Below, in pieces: positions 7,471 through 15,564 of a stretch of 42,908 nucleotides of DNA. The stretch spans positions 1 through 42,908 of the forward strand of contig JBQTGY010000061.1 of NCBI GenBank assembly GCA_052390415.1. The letters are read 5' to 3'. The stretch is from JANNWF01 sp052390415 (GTDB lineage: Bacteria > Pseudomonadota > Gammaproteobacteria > Xanthomonadales > Xanthomonadaceae). Each line of letters begins with the position of its first letter. The first letter of the stretch is position 1. A program made the translations under genes and the position numbers. The notes beneath the pieces are model-generated. The model searched no databases and was not told where the DNA came from. It saw only the letters and a list, made by a program, of their open reading frames with translations.

Positions 7471-8844
7471 TTACCCGACGCTCGCCAGCAAGTTCACCAA
7501 GCGATCAAGGTCGGCCGTGTTGTTGGCCAAGCCCAACGAAGCGCGGATCGCGCCCACCTCGGTGCCGATGCAATCGGACATGCGGCGCACGTGGAAATCG
7601 TCGTCCACCGTTTGCAGGCAATCCGCCAGTCGCGCCGGATTGACGCCGAAGGCAACTTCTGACGCACCGGGATTGCAAAAACAACCGCCGCGCACGGAGA
7701 TACCCGTCTCGCGCGCGGCGATCTCGACGTGCGTATAAGGCAGGCAGTTTCCATCCGCATCGAGCACGTTGAAGCACAACGTGCCGCCGCGGGTGGAAAG
7801 TGAATCGGGACCGTAAATGCGGATTCGCGGTGCACCGTTGGTGTGCCGCAGTTGCCGCAGGCGTGTGAACAGGTCAGCGGTGAGCGCAGCGACGCGGCTG
7901 CTGAGTCGCGACATGCCGACCTGTTCCAGCAAGGCAAACCCTGCCGGCAATGCGGCGATGCCGAGGAAATCAGGGGTGCCATCTTCAAAGCCCTCGGCGC
8001 CGTCGTGCAGCCGATGCACGTTCGCCTGCACCGACGCATAGCGCACGGTGCCGCCGGCAAACCACGGCCGGCGCAGCTTGCGCATGGCGTCGCGTCGCAT
8101 CACCAGCGCACCCAGGCCAGTCGGGTAGCCGAACAACTTGTAGAACGACAGCACGGCAAAATCCGCCGGACACTCACGCAGGCTCAAGGGGTGACTGGGC
8201 AGGTAGGCCGCGCAGTCGAGCATGACGTCGAATCCCAGCACGCGCGCCTGATGCACCAGCGCGAGCGGATGGCGAACGCCAGAGAAGTTGGATTGCGCCG
8301 GAAAGGCCAGCAAACCCGATCCCTGTTGGGCTGCCTCACGCAGGTGCTGCTGCGGGCGCGCAAGCTGCAGTGTGGCGTCGAGGGGGAGAATCCGCATCGC
8401 AGCGCCAGCGGTGCGCGCGTACTCGCGCATGCCATTGATCGAATTGTGGTTGTCAGCACACAGCAGCACGTTCCGTTGCGCGCCGAATGGGTAACTCTCT
8501 GCCACCAGCTTGATCGCGGCGCTGCTGTTGGCGGTGAAGCAGACGACATGGGTCGCATCGTCGACATCGAGGAAACGCAGCACCGCGGCGCGTGCCTCTT
8601 CGACGACTTTTGTGCTGGCGCGCGCAGTGCTCGATTCCGAGTGCGGATTGCCAAACAAACCGGATTCAAGCAGGCGCGCGTGCGCCCGTATCTGCGAGAC
8701 GCCGTAGAGCGCACTACCGGTGTAGTCGAGGTAACAGTGGTCTTGCTCGTCGAGGCGGGCAAATTCGCGTTGCCGGAGCGCGGCGAAGTCGAATGGATCG
8801 CCATGGGTCGGCGGCGAACGTGGTTGCGGCGCGTTGTTCAACAT
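7471..8844 (-). CDS. Class V PLP enzyme resembling molybdenum-cofactor sulfurase domain
   Basis: The protein has 457 aa and no signal peptide, so it is cytosolic. It is a class V aminotransferase/cysteine desulfurase fold with MOCOS-like marks: YLDYTGSALY near residue 38, GNPHSES at 65-71, SFYKLFGYPTGLGAL with the PLP lysine K236, and RGGCFCNPGA with C388 and C390. In Moco sulfurases the Cys in this late loop receives sulfur from L-cysteine and passes it on. It is the last gene of the five-gene sulfur operon and overlaps the rhodanese gene by 7 bases. I infer cysteine desulfuration, or persulfide hand-off, linked to the transporters upstream. It could instead act as a selenocysteine lyase or another lyase. 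The C-terminal MOSC domain of true MOCOS is absent. Confidence 0.82.
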   Translation of the reverse strand: MLNNAPQPRSPPTHGDPFDFAALRQREFARLDEQDHCYLDYTGSALYGVSQIRAHARLLESGLFGNPHSESSTARASTKVVEEARAAVLRFLDVDDATHVVCFTANSSAAIKLVAESYPFGAQRNVLLCADNHNSINGMREYARTAGAAMRILPLDATLQLARPQQHLREAAQQGSGLLAFPAQSNFSGVRHPLALVHQARVLGFDVMLDCAAYLPSHPLSLRECPADFAVLSFYKLFGYPTGLGALVMRRDAMRKLRRPWFAGGTVRYASVQANVHRLHDGAEGFEDGTPDFLGIAALPAGFALLEQVGMSRLSSRVAALTADLFTRLRQLRHTNGAPRIRIYGPDSLSTRGGTLCFNVLDADGNCLPYTHVEIAARETGISVRGGCFCNPGASEVAFGVNPARLADCLQTVDDDFHVRRMSDCIGTEVGAIRASLGLANNTADLDRLVNLLASVG

Positions 8845-9344
8845 CCGCGTCGGCTCCGGTTGCGATGCGATTGTGTACCGGGATCGAGCACACGCGGGGA
8901 GCCGCCGAAATAGCGACTTAGCTGGGCACGCGAAGCGAACTGTGTCTGCTGCCGTTGCGACGCGTCGCTACGGATGACCGGAAACAGCACGTCCCGGTTC
9001 CAGGCTGCTATGCCGCCGTGCAACTTCAGCAGGCGTCGTGGAGTTCCGCGCAGCAGCGGTGCCGCGGTCAACGGTTGATCGCCGTAGAGGACGAGTGTGT
9101 TGGCCGTGCCAGCCTCAAAGTCGGCCGCGAGTCGCGCGCCCGGAAGGCCGTCAGCTTCAAGCGCTTGAGCGGTACGCGTGTCGAGTACCACGAGATCCGT
9201 GCGCCGCGCGCGAATCCACTCGGCAAGCTCGACGGCGGAGATCTCGTCCGGCGCCAGCGGGGACGTGGGACTGCCAACGCGGGCAGCCAATGCCGCAGCA
9301 CAAAGTGCCAGCGTGGCCAGCACGCCATGGAAGGCAGGCTTCAT
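8838..9344 (-). CDS. Exported rhodanese-like domain lacking the catalytic Cys
   Basis: The protein has 168 aa. A likely signal peptide (MKPAFHGVLATLALCAAALAA) is followed by one rhodanese domain: ISAVELAEWIRARRTDLVVLDTRTAQ, then a strand and loop, then LKLHGGIAAWNRDVLF. Active rhodaneses have Cys directly after the buried strand (V-L-Y-C). Here that position reads TLVLYGDQPLTA, so the persulfide-carrying Cys is missing. Such domains may bind or deliver rather than catalyse. The ATG overlaps the stop of the YeeE/YedE gene and the 3' end overlaps the PLP enzyme, so it is embedded in the sulfur operon. Periplasmic location is inferred from the leader. Confidence 0.8.
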   Translation of the reverse strand: MKPAFHGVLATLALCAAALAARVGSPTSPLAPDEISAVELAEWIRARRTDLVVLDTRTAQALEADGLPGARLAADFEAGTANTLVLYGDQPLTAAPLLRGTPRRLLKLHGGIAAWNRDVLFPVIRSDASQRQQTQFASRAQLSRYFGGSPRVLDPGTQSHRNRSRRGC

Positions 9345-9919
9345 GGCTGCCGCCGCTCAAACCATTCGCAGGCCACAAAGGCAAACAACGCCACGACCAC
9401 GACGGCGGCAACGACCACCCCGTAGGGCAACCCAAGCAACTGCGGTAGTGTCCACGCACCACGTGCAGAGGATTCGAAGAATGCCTGATATCGATGCAGA
9501 CCCAGCCCCACGGTGAGCATGCCAACAAGCAGGCCGAACAACACAAAAAGCCCGTCGATGCGCCCGCTCGCGGCCGAGACACAGGCGGTGCCAGGACACA
9601 GACCCGCGACGATCAGCCCGGCACCAAACAGCGCCGCACCGAATGCCTGTGGCCACAGGAAGGTGTCCGGAACGTAGACCGCGCTGACATCCAGCCAGCC
9701 AAAGTATCCAAGCCAGAACACCCCGAGCATGGCGACCAACAGCGCGCTGAACATCACCTTCAACACGCTCAGGTCGCGGCCATAAAATTGCCCGATCAGC
9801 TTGCACGCGCTGCCGAGCCCTGCCCGTTCGAGCGCAAAACCGAAGCCAATACCGACCACGCTTGCGGCCAGCAGCGATAAGCCGAGCGACCCGCCCTCCG
9901 CAAGCAAGGGCGCGCTCAC
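9341..9919 (-). CDS. YeeE/YedE-family sulfur transporter, second half-protein
   Basis: The product (192 aa) is an integral membrane protein with about five hydrophobic helices. The family marks are FALERAGLGSACKLIGQFYGRD at the front and LIVAGLCPGTACVSAASGRIDG in the middle, both with conserved Cys. In thiosulfate transporter TsuA, Cys residues in comparable G-x-C-x-G motifs guide thiosulfate through the pore. The start GTG overlaps the stop of the preceding half-transporter (GTGA), and the 3' end overlaps the rhodanese gene (ATGA). Full YeeE/YedE proteins are about 350-400 aa, so this and its neighbour probably assemble as one pore. A longer reading to 9988 would run into the upstream gene and is unlikely. 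Confidence 0.85.
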   Translation of the reverse strand: MSAPLLAEGGSLGLSLLAASVVGIGFGFALERAGLGSACKLIGQFYGRDLSVLKVMFSALLVAMLGVFWLGYFGWLDVSAVYVPDTFLWPQAFGAALFGAGLIVAGLCPGTACVSAASGRIDGLFVLFGLLVGMLTVGLGLHRYQAFFESSARGAWTLPQLLGLPYGVVVAAVVVVALFAFVACEWFERRQP

Positions 9920-10437
9920 AACCACGCTCTGCGCAACAGCGGTGCCAGCGCATACGCGGTGGCGAAGGCCACAACGAGGAACAACCAACTGCCGACGCTG
10001 AGCAGCGCACCACCAGTCAGCGCTTGACCACTGGTGCAGCCGCGCGCGAACACCGCGCCTGCCGCCATCAACAAGCCGCCGCTGAACGCAAACACGAGGC
10101 GTGACCGCGGCGTCACCGTTGTCGGGCGTTCGACCTCAATCCGCAGTCGCCCCGCCCACTTCGCTGACCACCACGCGCCCACCATCACGCCGAGCAACTC
10201 CATGCTCAGCCATTCGAACCACGGGCCTGGTCCGCTCAAGTAATGAGCGAACAACGGACTCGCGGCGGCTTGCTCCGGTGCGAGCATCGTTACCACGCCG
10301 GCAGCCGTGCTGGCGAACGCGCCGGATGCACCGAGCCCGCGGCCGACCAAAACGTAGGCAACGAGCAAGACCAGGCCCAACGCCGCGCCAGCGAGGTATG
10401 GATCGGCATACGCACGCGGTGACGCGTGCCTGTTCAC
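9916..10437 (-). CDS. YeeE/YedE-family sulfur transporter, first half-protein
   Basis: The product (173 aa) is a membrane protein with helices around YLAGAALGLVLLVAYVLVG, WFEWLSMELLGVMVGAWW and LLSVGSWLFLVVAFATAYAL. The hallmark FARGCTSGQALTGG carries the conserved Cys of the YeeE/YedE pore. It starts at a GTG overlapping the stop of the sulfurtransferase gene (GTGA) and is itself coupled to the second half. Two-gene YeeE/YedE pairs occur in other bacteria. Substrate could be thiosulfate, another reduced sulfur species or selenium. The sulfurtransferase upstream favours sulfur (inference). Confidence 0.85.
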   Translation of the reverse strand: MNRHASPRAYADPYLAGAALGLVLLVAYVLVGRGLGASGAFASTAAGVVTMLAPEQAAASPLFAHYLSGPGPWFEWLSMELLGVMVGAWWSAKWAGRLRIEVERPTTVTPRSRLVFAFSGGLLMAAGAVFARGCTSGQALTGGALLSVGSWLFLVVAFATAYALAPLLRRAWL

Positions 10438-11360
10438 GGTTGTGAGCCTGCCGCGACCGCATTGCCCTCGTCGCGCGACCAATCCTGGAACGAGCCGTCA
10501 TACAACTTCACCGGATGCCCGAGCAGGCGCGCCGCGAACAGCATCGCGGTGGCTTGTTGGCCGATGTGGCAATAACCGACCACGGTATCGCCGGGCTTCA
10601 CGCCGGCTTGCGCGAACAAGGCGCGCAGTTCATCCAACGGGCGCAATCGCAGCTGCAGATCGGTGATCTCGGTGAAGGGGATGCTGCGCGCACCCCGAAT
10701 GTGGCCGGTCTTGTCGACTTGCCCGTGTGCGCCGCCCACCTCGATACCGTCGTAATAAACCGCCGCGCGGCCGTCAACGATGGCGATGTCCGGCGACGTC
10801 AGATGTGCGTTCACGAACGCTGCGTCAACCACGAGATCCTGCATGGCGAGCGGCGCCAACTTGCCGGTCTGTGGCACGGGTGTGTCCTGGCTCAAGGCGC
10901 CACCATGGCGCACCCACGCCGGCATGCCACCGTCCAGCAAGCGCGTGCGTTGGCCCAGACCAGCATGTTGCAGCGTGAAGACGACGCGCGTCGCCGGGCT
11001 GACCCAGTCGTTGCCGTAATACACGACGATCTGCGAGTTGTCGGAGATGCCAAGTGTCTGCAAACGCTTGCGCAGCTCCGTGGCGTCCGGCATCTCCAAC
11101 ATCAGGCCGACATCAGTGTGCTCGGAGACGGAAATATCCTCCAGCGACACCAGCCGCGCGCTAGCGATGTGGCCGTCGGCGTACTCGTTCGCATCGCCCA
11201 CATGCAGCAGCACGAGCGTGGGGTCGTCAATGTGCGCGGCCAGCCACGTGGCATCAACGACCAGCTCGCTGCGTGGATCGCTTTCGGCTTGCGCCACACC
11301 GGCCAACAGAATGCCGCTCAGGCAGGCGATCAGAAATTGCCCAACAAAAGATTGCTTCAT
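10434..11360 (-). CDS. Exported two-domain sulfurtransferase (thiosulfate/3-mercaptopyruvate type)
   Basis: The protein (308 aa) starts MKQSFVGQFLIACLSGILLAGVAQA, a clear signal peptide, followed by two rhodanese domains. The N-terminal one is structural and has no Cys at its loop (VVYYGNDWVSPATR). The C-terminal one carries the catalytic loop GYCHIGQQAT with Cys about residue 264. This arrangement is typical of SseA/TST enzymes, which move sulfane sulfur from thiosulfate or mercaptopyruvate to an acceptor. It is the first gene of the operon 11360 to 7471 and overlaps the first YeeE/YedE half. Sulfur released or trapped in the periplasm may feed the pore (inference). An in-frame extension to 11453 would bury the signal peptide and is not used. 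Confidence 0.87.
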   Translation of the reverse strand: MKQSFVGQFLIACLSGILLAGVAQAESDPRSELVVDATWLAAHIDDPTLVLLHVGDANEYADGHIASARLVSLEDISVSEHTDVGLMLEMPDATELRKRLQTLGISDNSQIVVYYGNDWVSPATRVVFTLQHAGLGQRTRLLDGGMPAWVRHGGALSQDTPVPQTGKLAPLAMQDLVVDAAFVNAHLTSPDIAIVDGRAAVYYDGIEVGGAHGQVDKTGHIRGARSIPFTEITDLQLRLRPLDELRALFAQAGVKPGDTVVGYCHIGQQATAMLFAARLLGHPVKLYDGSFQDWSRDEGNAVAAGSQP

Positions 11361-11493
11361 TGAAATGCTCCGGTCAGAACCAGAGCTGAGAATGCGGCGG
11401 CGCTCACGCAGGCGAAACGAGTTGGCAGCCAACCGGTGCTGTGATGCAGTCAACGGGCGCAGGCGCGGGAAAAGCCGCTTATGTCATTGGCAA

Positions 11494-11573
11494 GTAACCC
11501 GGATGCAGCGCAGCGGAATCCGGGGCCACGTCGCGCGGCTTGCCCGGCTTCCGCTGCACTGCATCCGGGTTAC
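11494..11573. repeat. REPIN: two inverted REP-like units (GTAACCCGGAT type)
   Basis: Two 31-base units face each other at 11494-11524 and 11543-11573. They match as reverse complements except at two positions and leave an 18-base loop. Each unit starts with GTAA on its outer end and is itself a hairpin (CCCGGAT ... ATCCGGG). This is the layout of REP doublets (REPINs) mobilised by RAYT transposases. It sits between the sulfur operon promoter region and the end of the response-regulator gene. Confidence 0.82.
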
Positions 11574-11628
11574 GGGCTTCCCTATCTCCCCGCGCTCGGG
11601 AAAAGGGCACGCAACTGCTGAAACTGCG

Positions 11629-12402
11629 CTACCGCCGAACCCCGATCTGCGCGAAACGCGCCTCGAATTCGCGCCGCCGGTTCCGACTCAGCCGCACGGC
11701 CGTGCCGTCGACCAGTTTCAATTCGCAATCGCCGCGAAACAGTGGGTGGATTTCGTGCACGCGGGCGAGGTTGACGATGGCTGAGCGATGCACGCGGAAA
11801 AACTGCTGCGGGTCGAGCTGACGCTCGATCTCATCCATGGTCTCGCGCAGCAGGTGGCTGTCGCCGCCGCAATGCAGCGACAGGTAATAGTCGGCAGCCT
11901 CGATCCAGTCGATCGTGCTTGCATCCACGATGATCGTCCTGTCCCGGGCCGGCACCAGAAAACGCTTCCGCGGCGCCTGCTGCGCGCGCAGCAATTCGGC
12001 GATGCGGGCATCGAGCAGACCTTTACGCCGATCCAGCACCCGCTGTTTGGCACGTGCCAGCGCGTCACTGAAGCGCGCGTCGCTGAACGGTTTCAGCAGG
12101 TAGTCGAGTGCGTGCACCTCGAAGGCACGCAAAGCGTAACGATCGTAGGCGGTGACGAAGACGATAGCCGGCACCGCATCTGCACCGACCAGTTCCAGCA
12201 ATGCAAAGCCGTCGATTTCCGGCATCTGGATGTCCAGAAACAGGATGTCCGGCCGTGTTTGCGGGATCAGCGCCACCGCGTCGACACCCGAGCCCTGCCC
12301 CACCATCACCACGTCCGAATCGTCCGCCAGCAGCGCACACACACCTTCGCGTGCAAGCGGCTCGTCATCGACGACCAGCACGGAGAAGGTTGCCACGCTC
12401 AT
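11629..12402 (-). CDS. LytTR-type response regulator
   Basis: The protein has 257 aa. The receiver domain has VVDDEP at the front, phospho-acceptor Asp in LFLDIQMPEIDG (about residue 57), FVTAYDRYALRAFEVHALDYLLKPF with Thr and Lys of the switch. The C-terminal half is a LytTR DNA-binding domain: FLVPARDRTIIVDASTIDWIEAADYY, then FRVHRSAIVNLARVHEI. The ATG at 12402 overlaps the stop of the kinase gene (ATGA), so both are made together. LytTR regulators often control surface polymers, virulence or transporters. The target here is unknown. An upstream in-frame start at 12417 is possible but less likely. Confidence 0.92.
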   Translation of the reverse strand: MSVATFSVLVVDDEPLAREGVCALLADDSDVVMVGQGSGVDAVALIPQTRPDILFLDIQMPEIDGFALLELVGADAVPAIVFVTAYDRYALRAFEVHALDYLLKPFSDARFSDALARAKQRVLDRRKGLLDARIAELLRAQQAPRKRFLVPARDRTIIVDASTIDWIEAADYYLSLHCGGDSHLLRETMDEIERQLDPQQFFRVHRSAIVNLARVHEIHPLFRGDCELKLVDGTAVRLSRNRRREFEARFAQIGVRR

Positions 12403-13487
12403 TCCAAGGCCAGCCACGGCAGATCGAGAATCGCCACCACGCCGGCGGCGTCTGCGCTCACGCTGAAATGCGCTGCATCGCCATACAAAGCAGCCAAGCG
12501 TTCACGCGTGTTCTTCAATCCAATGCCTTCGACGGCCGCTGCATCCAAGTTGCCGGCATTGCGCATGCGGATGTGCAGACGCTCGCCAACGCGACGCGCC
12601 TCGACCTCGATACGGCCCGCTGCGGCAGCGCGCGCGATGCCATGGCGCACGGCGTTCTCCGCCAACGGTTGCAGGATCAGCATCGGCACCGCGGCGCGAC
12701 GCGCATCGTCGGCCAGCTTGATGTGGAATGCCATGCGGTCGGGAAAACGCGTGACCTCGATTTCGAGATAGCGCCGCAGCACGTCCATCTCCTCGGCCAG
12801 TGATACCCGCTGGCGTCCGGCGTGATCCAGCGAATAACGAAGCAGTTCGGCCAACCCCGCGATCATCGTCACCGCCTGGTCCTTGCGGTTGGTACGCACC
12901 AGCCCGGCGATGGCATTCAGCGTGTTGAACAGGAAGTGCGGTTGCAGCTGCAGTTCCAGCGCATGCAGACGCGCATCGAGCAGCGAGCGCTGCAACTGTT
13001 CCGCCTGCAAGGCACGTTCGTGGTAACGCTGGTAGTACTCGAAAGCCATGACCCCGCCGAGTACCAGGCAATAAAGCATCCACTCCATCGGCAATCGCGA
13101 CAGCAAGGTCTCGCCTACCTCCAGTTCGGATAGCGCGGCGGTCATGCGGTCGTAGGGCCGCATCCACACCATCAGACCCATCTCGAACATCGAATGCACT
13201 ACCGCGACCAAGGTGGCCGCAAGTGCGTGGATCACTACGTTGGCGCGTCGTGGCGGAAGCACTGGAAATCGCTGTGCCAGCCAAACGATGAGCAGCGTCG
13301 GCGCCAACCACGCCCACCAGACGATCAGATAAAAGCTCAGCAGCCACGGCACCGAATGGCCGTGGGTAATCATGCTGATCCAGACCTGGATCCCGACCAG
13401 CAGGCCGAAAATGGTCCAGAACGCCGCCGCAAACGGCAGGAATCGAGAGATGTTCACAACGGGATTCTGCCGTAGCGGGCGACGCAA
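12399..13487 (-). CDS. LytS/YehU-type sensor histidine kinase
   Basis: The protein (up to 362 aa) has four predicted membrane helices in the first 150 residues, including FAAAFWTIFGLLVGIQVW, LLSFYLIVWWAWLAPTLLIVW, ALAATLVAVVHSMFEMGLMVW and WMLYCLVLGGVMAF. A short coiled coil follows. The His-kinase motif is LQPHFLFNTLNAIAGL with phospho-His about residue 184, and the ATP-binding domain has LQPLAENAVRHGI and EGIGLKNTRERLAALYG. No periplasmic sensor domain is visible, so it may sense within the membrane. It is translationally coupled to the LytTR regulator. The start is uncertain: TTG at 13487 or GTG at 13457. Confidence 0.9.
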   Translation of the reverse strand: MRRPLRQNPVVNISRFLPFAAAFWTIFGLLVGIQVWISMITHGHSVPWLLSFYLIVWWAWLAPTLLIVWLAQRFPVLPPRRANVVIHALAATLVAVVHSMFEMGLMVWMRPYDRMTAALSELEVGETLLSRLPMEWMLYCLVLGGVMAFEYYQRYHERALQAEQLQRSLLDARLHALELQLQPHFLFNTLNAIAGLVRTNRKDQAVTMIAGLAELLRYSLDHAGRQRVSLAEEMDVLRRYLEIEVTRFPDRMAFHIKLADDARRAAVPMLILQPLAENAVRHGIARAAAAGRIEVEARRVGERLHIRMRNAGNLDAAAVEGIGLKNTRERLAALYGDAAHFSVSADAAGVVAILDLPWLALE

Positions 13488-13649
13488 ACACGCATTGGTG
13501 CAGCCAATGGTGTCGTGGCGACGGTGAGACGGCGACCACGTTGCGTGTTGCCCTCAAAGTTGGCTATGGGCATCGTCAAAGCTTCGGATTTACCATCACA
13601 CCGGGTTTCCCATCCTTCGCAGTCAAGGGCGCCGCATGCGCATTGTCCG

Positions 13650-14249
13650 ATGAACAATTTCTGCTCCCGCCGCCGTCAGCGTGGCGACTTCACCACCCAA
13701 TTCGGCCTGTTCCTGTTCTTCGTCATCTTCCCGGCGAGCTTTACTGCGGTGGCGCCGCGTGCGACCGTGGAGTTGCATCGCGACGCATCCGGCGTCAGTG
13801 CCACCGTGCGTTCCCATGCCTTGTTCTTCATCCCCTATTGGCGCCAGCACGAGCAACGGGTGACGCGAGTCGAACTGGAGCTCAGTCAAGGCGAACGGGT
13901 GGGTTACAACGCGCAGCTGAGCGCAGACATGAACCGTGTGAACCGGCGCGGTCGCACCGAGGACAGTGCGGTGATCCATTTCCTCGGCGATGGGGAAGGT
14001 GCCAGTGCCATGATCGAGCTTGGCCGCATGGACGCGGTGCTGGCGCAGACGCAGCAGTTTCTGGACGACCCAGACAGCACGTCGCTGAGCTTGAGTTTCA
14101 TGGCGCACCGCGTGATGGGCCTTTACGTCGGCGGGCTGCTCAGCTTGCTGGTTCTGCTGTACTTGCCGCTGCTGGGCCTCACGCTGACGCGGCTCCTGCT
14201 CCGCCGGCCGTACTGGCCGTTCGACGCGCGATCCGCGGGATCCGCGTAA
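13650..14249 (+). CDS. Two-helix membrane protein, function unknown
   Basis: The protein (199 aa) starts MNNFCSRRRQRGDFTTQFG. One membrane helix follows (LFLFFVIFPASFTAVA), then a soluble region of about 120 residues with strand-rich segments (ATVELHRDASGVSATVRSHALFFIPYW, RVTRVELELSQGE). A second helix near the end (GLYVGGLLSLLVLLYLPLLGLTL) precedes a basic tail. The central domain probably faces the periplasm. I do not recognise a family. It is single, between the two-component system and the diguanylate cyclase, both on the other strand. An overlapping antisense frame of similar length lacks protein-like features. Confidence 0.65.
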   Translation: MNNFCSRRRQRGDFTTQFGLFLFFVIFPASFTAVAPRATVELHRDASGVSATVRSHALFFIPYWRQHEQRVTRVELELSQGERVGYNAQLSADMNRVNRRGRTEDSAVIHFLGDGEGASAMIELGRMDAVLAQTQQFLDDPDSTSLSLSFMAHRVMGLYVGGLLSLLVLLYLPLLGLTLTRLLLRRPYWPFDARSAGSA

Positions 14250-14300
14250 CAAAGGCGACTACCTGCCGCCGCTGTTGACGCTGAATCGCGCGCCGCCCAC

Positions 14301-15428
14301 TTATCCGCCGTCGTCGTCCGCGAGCGCGGATTCGACGCGGTCGCGACCATTGGCCTTGGCGCGGTAAAGCGCGTCGTCCGCGCGCTGCAGCACCTGGCCC
14401 AGCGTGTCGCCAACCCGCACGCTGGTCACGCCAAAGGAGGCCGTCACCGTGCCGACCGGGGTGATCGGGCTGGCTCGCACGGCGGCGCACAGGCGCTGCG
14501 CCAACTGCTCCGCGGCTTTGCCATGGCTGCCGGGTGAGACGACAAGAAATTCCTCGCCGCCCCAACGCGCAAAGATGTCCTGCTCATCCAGCAGTGCGGC
14601 ACAGCGGCGACCGATCTCGACCAGCACGGCGTCGCCGGCAGGATGCCCGTGCTGGTCATTGACTCGCTTGAAGTGGTCGACGTCGAACAGGATCAGTGCG
14701 GCCGAATGGCCAGCTCGCGCGTTGGCCAGCAAGGTGCTCAGAAAGCGCTCGCCGGCGCGGCGGTTGTAGAGACCGACCAGAACATCGCGTTCGGCCAAGG
14801 CCTGCAGCCGTTCACCATCCTCCTGCAAGGTTTCGATGCGCCGCTCGACTCCACGCAACAGCGGAATCAGCAGCGGGATGAACATGCTGGCCGGTCCGTA
14901 GGCAATCACCAGGTCGAGCCCACGCGGCGTCCACAGTTGTGCGGGATGCAGCAGCAGATAGACCAACACCGGCGAGGCGATCGCCAGCCATGCCACGCCA
15001 CTGGCCCACCAGGCATTACGCGGATGCGCCAGCACCACCATGACCAACAACAGTGGCAGCAGCACGGCAGTGATCGGCGGCAGCGTATCGACCAGCCACT
15101 GGGAGGTGTGGATGGCAATCACCACGGAGCGCCATGCAGGAATCGCCAAACCGACCACGGCGATCGACCAACTCAGCCATATCGTTGACTGCAACATTTC
15201 CGGCTGCCGCCAATAGCGGAACGCGAGTGCCAGGAAACACAGCGACATCAGCAAGGGCACCACGCGGTCCACCAGCAACGCATTCTCTTGCAGCGCATGC
15301 AGGGTGGCGGCAGTGCCGGTCGCCAGTGCCGACATCAGCAACAGCAGCAGCGCCGTATTGCGCACATAGCGTTGGCGCGGATCGCGCAGCGCCCCGGTGG
15401 CTGTGTCAAACGCCGCTTGCGAGCCCAT
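14301..15428 (-). CDS. Membrane-bound diguanylate cyclase (GGDEF)
   Basis: The protein (375 aa) has about six membrane helices in the first 200 residues (TALLLLLMSALATGTAATLHAL, VVPLLMSLCFLALAF, LLPLLLVMVVLAHP and others), a short linker helix and a GGDEF domain. The active-site signature is RWGGEEFLVV, preceded by ILFDVDHFKRVNDQHGHPAGD, which binds GTP and metal, so it should make cyclic di-GMP. The inhibitory RxxD site five residues before the signature reads DEQD, so product inhibition through that site is not expected. I chose the ATG at 15428 because GGGGGAGAG lies just upstream. In-frame upstream codons lack such a site. It is divergent from the radical SAM gene. Confidence 0.9.
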   Translation of the reverse strand: MGSQAAFDTATGALRDPRQRYVRNTALLLLLMSALATGTAATLHALQENALLVDRVVPLLMSLCFLALAFRYWRQPEMLQSTIWLSWSIAVVGLAIPAWRSVVIAIHTSQWLVDTLPPITAVLLPLLLVMVVLAHPRNAWWASGVAWLAIASPVLVYLLLHPAQLWTPRGLDLVIAYGPASMFIPLLIPLLRGVERRIETLQEDGERLQALAERDVLVGLYNRRAGERFLSTLLANARAGHSAALILFDVDHFKRVNDQHGHPAGDAVLVEIGRRCAALLDEQDIFARWGGEEFLVVSPGSHGKAAEQLAQRLCAAVRASPITPVGTVTASFGVTSVRVGDTLGQVLQRADDALYRAKANGRDRVESALADDDGG

Positions 15429-15564
15429 CCGACTCTCCCCCATCCCTGTCGACATTATCCGCCGATTCCTAACCCCAGCACTTGCCTGCCCATCGCCACA
15501 ACTCATCCGCGCGCTGCCATGTTTCGCCACTCATCGCGCCCTGTGCGTGGGCGAGCATCTCGGC

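Noticed and set aside
7843..8913. A long plus-strand frame (356 codons) opposite the PLP enzyme
   Set aside because: It has a Gln/Arg/His-rich composition, no family likeness, and a full PLP enzyme on the other strand.
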